Shown: positions 55,236 to 64,000 of the stretch, piece after piece
Layout: the number at the start of each line of letters is the position of its first letter
How positions within the stretch are numbered: the stretch's first letter is position 1
Assembly: GCA_023213395.1 (NCBI GenBank)
Contig: CM041465.1
Location: 133,679,741 to 133,743,740, forward strand
Reading direction: 5' to 3'
Length of the DNA stretch: 64,000 nt
Origin: Cycas panzhihuaensis
Lineage: Eukaryota; Cycadophyta
The notes under the pieces: generated by a model
Database searches by the model: none
What the model was told of the DNA's origin: nothing
The model's input: only the letters and a program-made list of their open reading frames with translations
Position numbers and translations under genes: made by a program

Positions 55236-58200
55236 ATGAAACTAACGAATATGAAGTTTGAGGTAGAGAAATTCAATGGCAACAAAAACTTTGAGTTGTA
55301 GAAGCTAAAAGCATATGATGTTCTAGTACAATAGGGATTGTATAGAACTCTAGAAAGTAAATCGAAGAAACCCATAGGGATAGACAATGATGAATGGGAT
55401 GATCTAGATAAAAGGGCTTTTATCATAATACAATTGTATTTAATAGACGAAGTTCTATTTAATCTCACAGGGGGGAAGACAATAATATGATTATGGACTC
55501 GATTGGAAGGCTTGTACATGACCAAATCAGTAATGAATCAAATGTACTTAAAGAGGTAGATATACTCATTATGGATAAAAGAAGGTATACAAATTCCTAA
55601 TCATTTAAATATTTTTAATACTCTTATTTATCAATTAGCTAATATCGATGTCATGATTGAGAATGAGAATAAGGCTATTATCTTGTTATATTCATTACTA
55701 TAATCTTGGGATAATATTATCACCTCAATTAGTTTTAGTACTATAGATAAATTTAACTATGATTCTATTATGAGTACTTTTCTAAAGGAAGAGATAAGGA
55801 AGAAGTTTAGTCTTAAAACCTCTATACTAGAAGCTATGACAATAAAAGGTAGAATGATTGAGAGATGACAAAGCTTTAGGGACACATCGAGGTTAAAGTC
55901 AAAAGGTAAGAAGAGTAAGCTTAGATATTAGCACTATAATAAGATAGGTCACCTTAAGAAGGATTGCTACAAAAGAAAAGAGTTCCAGAAAAAGGAAGAT
56001 CTTGCTAAGGAGGCTAATCAGGTGGAGCCAAATCAAGGTATGGATGATGATGATGCCTGAGTTGCTTGTAATGTTTCCTATTATTATCATGATTGGTTAT
56101 TGGATTTGGGTACTTCATACCATATGTGTCCACACAAAAGTTGGTTCTTATCATACTAACCTCTTGATGGTGGTGATATGCCTATGGGAAATGAAATTTC
56201 CTGTAAGATAGTGGGTATTAGTAGCATTAGAACTAAAATGTTTGATGGCATAGTGAGAACATTAATTGAAGTTAGATATGTACCTGATCTAAAAAGGAAT
56301 CTAATTTCTTTGGGTAAACTAGATTTTGGTGGTTATAAGTACATAGCTCATGAAGGAGTCTTGAAGATATTAAAGGGTACCTTGGGTGTTATGAAAACCT
56401 TAAAGAAAGGAAACCATTATATTTTAGTGCAAAGTATAGATGTTAATCATGCAACTATAATATCAAATACTATAGAAGATCCAGCTTAGTTATGGCATCA
56501 AAGACTTGGGCACATGAGTGAGAAAGGACTTAAAGCGCTAATGAACCATAAGTTGCTTCTTAACTTACAATTTTCATATTTGACTTTTTGTAAACATTGT
56601 ATTTTTAAAAAGTAGTGTAGATTCAAGTTTAAAGTAGGGAGTCACACTAGTAAATATGTTCTAGATTTTGTACATTTAGACATATGAGACCAACCCCTAT
56701 AATATCTTATGAGGAGTTATTGTACTTTATCACATTTATAGATGATTACTCTAGAAAGATATGGGTCTATTTTTGAAAAAGAAAATCTAAAGCTTTAAGT
56801 GTATTTAAGTTATTTAAGGCTCTGGTTGAGAAGAACATTACTAGGTCAATCAAATATTTAAGAATTGATAATGGAGATGAGTTCAACTCCTTAGAGTTTG
56901 AGAATTATTGCATAGAAGTTGGGATTGAAAGGTATAAGATCACTATCTATACTTCATAATAAAATAACATAGCTAAGTGCATGAACAGAACCCTATTAAA
57001 AAGACCAAGAAGCATGTTGAGTAATATAGGAGTGGAGCAGGGCTTATGGGCAAAAGCTGTTTAGACAACTTATTATTTGGTAAATAAGTCACCATCATTT
57101 TTAATAGACTATAAGATTCTTGAAGAGGTATGGACTGGACATCCATGTAACTATTCAAATTTAGAAGTTTTTGGTTGTGATTCTTATGCCTTGACTAATA
57201 CAAGTTAATGTTCAAAGTTAGACCCAAAATCTAAGAGATGTATCTTTGTTGGTTATGGTGATAGAGATGGTATGAAGGGATATAGGTTGTGGGATCCTAA
57301 TGCCCATAAAATCACCACTAATAGAGATGTTATACTTGATGAATCTCCTTTTTTTCAATAAAAAAGTGTAGAAGTTGAAGTAAAATAGGAGTAGAAAGTT
57401 GAATATTAACAGGTCAAGCTTGAGACCTAGCCATCTTTGGAAATAAAAGTGTAGGAAGAGCTTTCTAAAGGTGAGTCTATAGTAGATTTATAGGAGTATG
57501 TGGATACTCCTCCATTAACTATTAGAAGATCTACATGAGTCAGACATCCACTTAACAAGTACAACTCTTCTATTTCTATTACTTTGGTTTCTAATGATGG
57601 TAAGCCTACATGCTATCAGGAAGCAGTAGATGATATCTATAGTGGGAAGTAAAAGAGGGCTATGCAGGAAGAGATAGATGCTTTGAAGAAAAATAATTTA
57701 TGGGACTTGGTAGAACTTCCACATGGCAGGAAGACTGTTGGTTGCAAGTGGGTTTTTAAGAAGAAAATGTATGTTAATAGAATGATTAATAAATATAGGG
57801 CAAGATTGGTAGCTAAAGGCTTTGAACAAAAAGTAGGTATTAACTTTCATGAGATCTTTTCACTAGTTGTTATATTTCAAGTCAGGTTCTACTAACATTA
57901 GTAGTTTCTCTTGATTTGGAGTTAGAGTGTTTAAATATAAAAATAGCTTTTCTGCATGGAGATTTAGATGAGGAGATCTATATGGATCAACCCGAAGGGT
58001 TTGTACAAGATGGCAAGAAAAGACTTATTTACAGTTTCAAGAAATCATTGTATGGCTTAAAGCAATCACTGAGGCAATGGTATAGGAAGTTTGATGCCTT
58101 CATGGAGAGCCGAAATTTTGAATGAAGTGAATATGATCATTGTGTTTACTTTGAATTCTTAGATAATAGCTTATTCATTATCTTGGTATTATATATTGAT

Positions 58201-59157
58201 GACATGTTAGTTACAAGTAAGAGTATTATAAAAATCAATAAGTTAAAGGATCAATTGATTACAACTTTTGATATGAAGGATCTAAGAGCTATAAAATAAA
58301 TCTTAGGCATGGAGATATATAGAGATCAGAAAAATGGTAAACTATAGTTATCATAGCATAAATATATAGAGAAAGTACTAACTAGATTTGGTATAGAAAA
58401 TGTGAAACTAGTTAGTATCCCATTAGCTTCCTGTTTCAAGATTTCTTCAAGTATGAGTCCTAGTTATAAAGAAGAAAAGGATTATATATCTCATGTACCT
58501 TATGCCTATGCAGTAAAAAGTTTGATGTATGCCATGGTATGTACAATACCTAACATTTCACATGCAATCGATGTAGTTAATAAGTTTATAGCAAATCCAG
58601 GAAAGGAACATTAGGTAGCAGTGAAATATGTGTTTTGGTATTTAAGAGGTACAAGTAACAATTGCATCACCTTTGGTGGTATAGGTAATTAGGTTTATGG
58701 ATATGTTGATTTAGACTTTGTAGGAGATTTAGATAAGAGAAGGTCTACTTAAGGCTATGCATTTACTCTTGTAAATTGTCTAGTTAGTTGGATGCCAAAA
58801 TTGTAGAGTACAATTACATTATCAACTACAAAAGCAGAATGTATTACTATAACACATACTTATAAGGAAATAATCTAGTTGTATAGTCTATTGGTTGAGC
58901 TTGGAAGGAAATAGGAAAAGGTAAAGGTATTTTGTGATAGTCAAAGTATCATTTACTTAGCAAAGAATCCAACTTATCATAGTAAGACAAAGCACATTAC
59001 TCTTAAGTACCATTTTATTAGGTAGGTTGTGGAAGCAGGTGGAGTGGCACTTGAGAAAGTTAAAACAAAATAGAATTATGCTGACATGTTCACAAAACTA
59101 ATACTATTAGAGAAGTTTAAATGGTATTTAACTTCTCTTAGTTTGCATAAAAGATGA
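55236..59157 (+). pseudogene. Copia-3 gag-pol (degenerate)
   Basis: The frame starts at the ATG at 55236 (MKLTNMKFEVEKFNGNKNFE). CCHC remnant at about 55930-55975 (HYNKIGHLKKDCYKRKE; first Cys lost to a stop or Tyr). Protease at about 56094 (WLLDLGTSYHM; the DSG triad is DLG). Pre-integrase at about 56490 (LWHQRLGHMSEK). Integrase spans about 56660-57330. RT at about 57660-58290 has VGCKWVFKKK, GLKQSLRQWY and YIDDMLV, where YVDD became YIDD. RNase H ends at TGA 59155-59157. Tens of stop codons are present. Confidence 0.87.
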
Positions 59158-59205
59158 TGAATGGTCCCGAAAATGTATTAGGTAAATTGTTGTCAAGGTA
59201 GAGAT

Positions 59206-60277
59206 TATTAGATGACGTGATAATAATGTTTTAGAGGAAAAATATTTTGATAGGTTGGCAGTGTGATTTCCCCTCCAAACATCTGCAAGGGATCTAAGGG
59301 GAATATGAGTCCCCCTTAGCTAGAACCCCCACTCCCCCACATCGCAACAAAGAGGGGGTTTAGGGGCGATAGCCCCTAACCTAAAAAGCTAGCGCTATGA
59401 AATATACTAAATTGTAAAGAGAAGCAGGGTTATTCATTAGAAATATCCCAGATTTGATGGTTGAGATTTGTGCCTTGTATGACTCTCTCATATAGTATAA
59501 TTTATGGTGCTTTTTCATTATGTTGATGGTATTCAATATGTTGTATATACTATATTGAGAAGAGGTAGTTGGTTATTATTATTGTGAGCATTCTATATTG
59601 GGGTTAATGCTTATCATCCCACTCCCACCTTCCAACCAGGAGTGCATACCTCACTCTCATCAATTTACACATGTGGGTGCTCATATGTATAGGTAAGTAT
59701 AAGGTAAGGTTGATTTGATTTAAGTTAATTTGATTTAAGTTTATTTTGAGTTAAGTTAAGTTAAGTTATTATTTTATTGTTATTTGAATTTTAGGGGTTG
59801 AGGAGTTTCCCTCCTCCCCCAAACTATATATTTTGAGGGGCATGCAGCCCTGGTGTTTTCAGACAAAGCCTACTTTTGAATATTTGTAATGCTCTCTCTT
59901 ACAAAATGGATTAAATACAAAGCTCTTGTGTTTATGCATCAATGATATATTGATCTATGATTATTATGTTTATATTCTGTCTTGTTCTCTGTCAATTTAT
60001 TTTCCTACATTATACTACAAATTATGTATATTTCTCTATTTTTTGATAATAAAGATTGATACTTTTCCTATGTGGATGTTTCACTAGCATACTACTAGGA
60101 TTTTACTACATTATATCTAAGGTATATATGATGTTTTAGCTTTTTGATTTATTTATTATATTATCTCTGGTTTAAGAACTTGCATATTCAATTTTAGTTT
60201 TAATTCTTGTAACTAGTTGTAAAATAGTTTAGATCTTAGTGGCAATTTTTAGTTATTGGGACCTAGTTTATTCAACA
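59206..60277 (+). repeat. Copia-3 3' LTR (LTR C) with an internal insertion
   Basis: It starts TATTAGATGACGTG and ends TTTATTCAACA. Its 1072 bp exceed the family LTR by about 420 bp because of the block at 59599-60009. Confidence 0.85.
59599..60009. mobile_element. Unidentified 411-bp insertion in LTR C
   Basis: The LTR text ...GAGCATTCTA is interrupted and resumes with CTACAAATTATG. The insert starts TGGGGTTAATGC and ends TTTCCTACA, so it has TG...CA ends. Direct repeats TATA flank it (59594-59597 and 60011-60014). It contains TTAAG/TTGATTT tandem text at about 59710-59765. It could be a solo LTR of another family; no other copy is in the window. Confidence 0.55.
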
Positions 60278-60296
60278 TACATACACATACATACAA

Positions 60297-60303
<7 letters not shown>

Positions 60304-60346
<43 letters not shown>
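60304..60346. repeat. (CA)n microsatellite
   Basis: An almost pure CA run lies just right of LTR C, followed by TATATATA and more CA. Confidence 0.93.
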
Positions 60347-60351
<5 letters not shown>

Positions 60352-60406
60352 ATATATATACACATACACACATCTTATCATCTTATCATAATTTATGCAT
60401 CTAGTA

Positions 60407-60628
60407 TGTTGTAAATCAACTTGTGCAAAACAATATTTGTAAATAGAACAAACACCTCCATAGGATCGAATGGTACCCTTAAGGTACCTCAATTATATTA
60501 ATAAAACATCATTACAATATGATTAGCATATGATACACTATGTTGTGTATTTATAATACATGTCAATATAGTGAGAGTGGGACCCACTTGCATATGGGAC
60601 ATAACAAATGTGCATTAATATTCCAACA
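60407..60628 (-). repeat. Putative LTR of a minus-strand copia remnant
   Basis: The block starts TGTTGTAAATCAAC and ends ATTCCAACA. It is followed by CTCCCCCTTAATGC, a good polypurine tract on the minus strand. This is what a 3' LTR of a minus-strand element looks like. No second copy of this LTR is seen in the window. Confidence 0.5.
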
Positions 60629-60696
60629 CTCCCCCTTAATGCACATTTAGGTCATTTGTATTTGCAACACCTTATCCTTAGAAATGTCTTGAAAAT

Positions 60697-60865
60697 GATG
60701 TCCTTAACTTGATCCTTATCTTCAACCTTGTAGTGATTTCTTTATTATAGAATGTTGCCTTTAACTTGATTTTCATCTTTAATTCTGTACTGATGCCTTT
60801 GTAAGATGATGTCCTTAGCTTGATTTCCATCTTCCATCATGTAGTGATGATGTTGTTATAGCAAC
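60697..60865. repeat. Threefold tandem repeat, about 55-bp unit
   Basis: GATGTCCTTAACTTGAT, TTGCCTTTAACTTGAT and GATGTCCTTAGCTTGAT start three successive units, each continuing ATCTTxxA...GTAxTGAT. Small substitutions and indels separate them. Confidence 0.75.
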
Positions 60866-61118
60866 TCTGGCAAGTGTAAATCCTAATTCTTCATTGTATT
60901 TGTTCTAGTCTAATTGTGATGTAGATCCTATAAGTAACTATCTTCAAATACAATTTGATTATCATCATTATTATATATAAATTCTTAATCACCATATACA
61001 ATAGTGATTTCTTCAATCTTTGGACTAGAATCTTGATCAACTAATATACTCTTTGAACTTGAATCAATACTCAAAGAAGAAACATCATTCAAACTTGAAT
61101 AAATCTGAGACTCATCTT

Positions 61119-61640
61119 CTATAGGAATTCATATTCAATTTCTCTTGAAATCATGGTGTCATCTAAATAAAGCTTTATCGATTCAATGTCTTCATTAGTA
61201 GTTGTAGTCTCATTAATGTATTCAGTCATATGTTCAATAGTAGTTTCATCAATATTCAAACATTCTTCATCTTGACATACTATTTCATCAGTGTTGATAA
61301 TATTTTCTTCATTCGTTGTACCTATACTATAACCATCATTGACCTTAATTACCTTATTAACCATTCATTGTATCTCTTCAAGAGTTTGTTCAAATACATC
61401 TCTTAAAAAATCCCATGCTTCCTTAGTAATACTTGTACATTAAATCTTAGGAATGACAAAATGGCATGCAGAAGGAAGACCAGCCTTGTTTAATGTAGCA
61501 AGAATCATGATGAATACCTTTCTATCTTTCTTCTCAAGTATTTCCTTTTCTTCTTCATCGTTAGGAATATCATATCCATCAATAACAAGCTTCCACAAAC
61601 CTCTAGCTATGAAAAAACATCTCATTTTAATCATCTAAAA
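61119..61640 (-). pseudogene. Copia-type gag fragment (UBN2-like) on the minus strand
   Basis: Minus-strand text MKMRCFFIARGLWKLVIDGY (codons at about 61632-61575), then KKDRKVFIMILATLNKAG and KEAWDFLRDVFEQT (about 61430-61380), resembles the UBN2 gag domain of copia elements (MxxLFxSxGLWxxVxxGY..., AWxxLxxxF). It is followed by an acidic Thr/Glu/Asn-rich stretch (61119-61364). No protease, integrase or RT text is seen between here and the LTR at 60628, so the element is internally deleted or non-autonomous. Confidence 0.55.
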
Positions 61641-63630
61641 AAATAGTTTTCTCCATTGCACTTAGGTATCAAAAGAAATGAATCCCTTAAGTAATATTCA
61701 TGTGTTTCATAAACATATATAACCACATCATTTTCTTCCATGTTCTCATGTCTCATGTCCCTCACATCACTAACTTCATCATCATATCATCACCTTGTCT
61801 ATTCATATCACTAAACAGTCACACAGAATCTAAAACACTCACTTCATCATCAAATCAATGCCTCATAACTTTCACAATGATCATACATGCCACATGTTGT
61901 CATTATATCACCAAGACACACCACACTTTAATTAATTACCCAAAACATAACTCATGCTACAACATTACCAATAAATAAACCATACCCTTATAAATCATAC
62001 AATGATCTACACTACTCAACAATGTTTACTTTTTTGTAACTCAGGTATTTTCAACAAAACTCATCATTTTTTTCTCATTCAATTAATTAAAAGAACACAT
62101 CATCAAACAAGCCTAATATCAACCTTAAACCTACCCAACAAATGCCCAATCTTATCATGTAACCTCACATGAAACAAGCACCTCATTGCCTCAAATCACC
62201 ATTTTTCTTATCCTCAAATTTGCCTTGTCACACCCATAAAGATCACATTCCAAGGAGTACTAAGTCACCATATTCCACTCAACTCACTCATTTAAACACA
62301 CATATAATCATCTCAACAAAGCACATGTAAGAATGTACTCAATTGCCATTAAATAATCACTATCATGCACTTTCAATAGTCACCCAAAGAGTGCCAAATA
62401 CACTCACATCAATATGACTCACATTGCAAAAATACTCTTAACATATGCAAAAATACTCTTAACATATACAAGAGAGCCTCAAACAATCACCTCATATTGT
62501 AACATCACCCAACTTATTCTCTTATGTAAATCATATGCAGGAAATCACCATGCCCATGCTAATTGTCACCACTTCATTGTTAATTAAAAGTACTCATATC
62601 ACCTCATCATGGCATTGCCTCAATAAACTTTCTTATATAACCACAAATAGCTTTAAATCATCACTTATTAAACCTTGTTATGCAATCACTTTGCCATATA
62701 TCAACAAGTCATCATCATGCAACAACTCATGCATACTTTATTTCTAAACAAAGCCCTTTTTTAATTGTGTGAACTTGAGTTTGAGCTCAGAACATAATCG
62801 AATTATTTCACTAAAAATTTTCCCTCAAAGCATTGAATGGATTCCAACACTATACCAATGTAAAACCGTTGAATCCATCACCTCTAAACCAAAATAGAAC
62901 AACAATAAGTTGAATATAAATGCTAGTAAAAGCCCTCGCAGCAATAACCTAAGCTCCAAACTAGCATGCATCGAAGGAAACTATAGGCAGGAATGCTACA
63001 ATGGATAGTAGCAATTACAACTATACCATATATTCTACAAGCAAAAATGTCATTGAATTCTATCTAGCCAAACAAAATTCCAACTTAAGAACTCCATAAC
63101 TACCTTTTTAATGGTTATGTTGATAAAATGTTCACAATAATACTCACATAAGTTGTATTTCTAGGCAATTCTTTCTAGGAACAATAAATTAAACCAAAAA
63201 ATTCCAAAAAATATTGATAGGAAGTGGGAAACACCTAAACTAATAGATTTTAAGATAATATGATAGGATTTCCATTTCAAAACCAATTAAATTTAAAACA
63301 AGGGCCTTCACCGAGGTAAATACTTCTGGTAACCATGCTCACGGTGCCACGATAGATCATAAACAATGTATGAGAAGAAAGCATCCTAGAAAAATATCGT
63401 TAAAACCCTACAATGATCAATATTAACATTTTCCAAGCACCATCGACTACCTGTAATACAAAAAATTAGACACCTCCATGAAGGAAGAGAATGAGATGGA
63501 GTGTGGACTCCTTTTAGATATGGTAGTCTGCCACTATACGTTTGTTCTCCAGCTGCTTACTAGCAAATATTAAGCACTCTTGATCAAAATGATAGGGCCT
63601 ATGTCACCGAATTTTTAACAGCATATGACT
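61641..63630. other. AT/CA-rich region, possible leader and second LTR start
   Basis: No coding sequence recognised. At 62842-62860, CCAACACTATACCAATG has the form of a minus-strand tRNA-Met primer site (TTGGTATAGTGTTGG). It abuts TGTAAAACCGTTGAATCC, a likely LTR start. This LTR does not match the one at 60407, so two different elements may meet here. Confidence 0.3.
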
Positions 63631-63639
63631 TGATGTGCC

Positions 63640-63990
63640 TATACCTCCAACTGACATATCTATATGCATCCCCTATCTTGAAATACATTTTATAGAAGAA
63701 GGGTTCTCTAAATCTATGACTGCATCATAAATAGTATGAGAATCATTCGACCTTGTCTCCATTGAGGTTCCACAATCACCCTAAGGCGCCCAAGGATTAA
63801 CCCTAGCATTGCTTCTGTAAATTGGACACATAGAGCGCTGGGAGAGCCATCTGTCTACACACTATATGTGAAGCATGTGGTTACATCCAAGAATCTGTAG
63901 GCATTCTCCTCCTTATGGAATGAATCTAGGCACACTATATAATCTAAATCACTCAACAATTTGATGGTGTTCATCTCACCTTCATTTATA
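63640..63990 (-). pseudogene. RING-H2 finger (ATL-type) protein pseudogene, partial
   Basis: Minus-strand text IVCLDSFHKEEN (about 63941-63908) and, one frame over, CLQILGCNHMLHI (about 63903-63865), a stop, CVDRWLSQRSMCPIYRSNA (about 63860-63804) match the RING-H2 pattern CxxCL..F...E.LR.L.CxHxFHxxCxDxWLxxxSxCPxCR of plant E3 ubiquitin ligases. Decay is clear: a one-base frameshift between the two halves, the FHxxC site interrupted by TAG, the first Cys read as Tyr and the last Cys (CPIC) as Tyr. A further open stretch (TSMETRSNDSHTIYDAV) follows at about 63760-63700. The gene may continue beyond the window on the right. Confidence 0.6.
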
Positions 63991-64000
63991 TTTGATCCAA

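Larger units (their letters stand above)
54513..60277 (+). mobile_element. Copia-3: decayed Tork-like Ty1-copia element, plus strand
   Basis: LTR B (54513-55160) is followed by primer-binding site GTGATATCAAAGCTAC, gag-pol, polypurine tract and LTR C (59206-60277). Protein text is that of Copia-1 (FEVEKFNG, GLKQSLRQWY, DDMLVTSKS) in the opposite orientation, so both belong to one family. It has far more stops than Copia-1. LTR C holds an inserted block of about 411 bp. Confidence 0.9.

Noticed and set aside
60697-60865. Short direct repeats considered as a CRISPR-like array
   Set aside because: Units are contiguous and diverged with no spacers, and the window is eukaryotic.

Overview
The window is from a flowering-plant-like or gymnosperm nuclear genome with a large, repeat-swollen intergenic space. 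Reasons: LTR retrotransposons of typical plant lineages fill about three quarters of it, host coding sequence is sparse, there are plant-type introns, and there is a plant-specific single-repeat MYB gene. I cannot name the species.

Layout. 1-12637: the 3' part of a giant Tat/Ogre-like Ty3-gypsy element (Tat-A), running past the left edge. It carries an antisense plant-mobile-domain-like ORF (about 1230-2450, minus), an extra RNase H ORF (about 9026-9560, plus) and a 2.76-kb 3' LTR (9877-12637). A complete Tork-like Ty1-copia element (Copia-1, 3124-8450, minus, target duplication AAAAT) has inserted into it. 12638-21975: AT-rich intergenic DNA with five recent-looking tandem duplications, one apparently intact host gene (a three-exon CAPRICE/TRIPTYCHON-like R3-MYB, 17984-18446, minus), a possible short-LTR element and a fragment of a LETM1-like gene. 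21976-52778: a three-level nest. A chromovirus (outer, plus) is split in its RNase H by Copia-2 (25832-50897, minus). Copia-2 is split in its reverse transcriptase by a full-length 17.6-kb Tat element (Tat-B, 27456-45103, plus). 52779-60277: several LTRs and one decayed element (Copia-3, plus) of the same family as Copia-1, including a solo LTR inside another LTR and an unidentified 411-bp insertion. 60278-64000: a (CA)n tract, remnants of a minus-strand copia element, and at the right edge a RING-H2 pseudogene.

Tat-A and Tat-B are paralogues covering the same 3' region. Comparing them gives the empty site for Copia-1, shows that the antisense ORF and the displaced RNase H are shared family features rather than accidents, and lets the LTR ends be placed to the base. 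Almost every transposon reading frame is broken, mostly by CAA/CAG to TAA/TAG and TGG to TAG/TGA changes, as expected from decay of methylated cytosines. No transposon here looks capable of autonomous movement.

Boundaries and domain calls were read by eye from the sequence; no alignment or database search was run.
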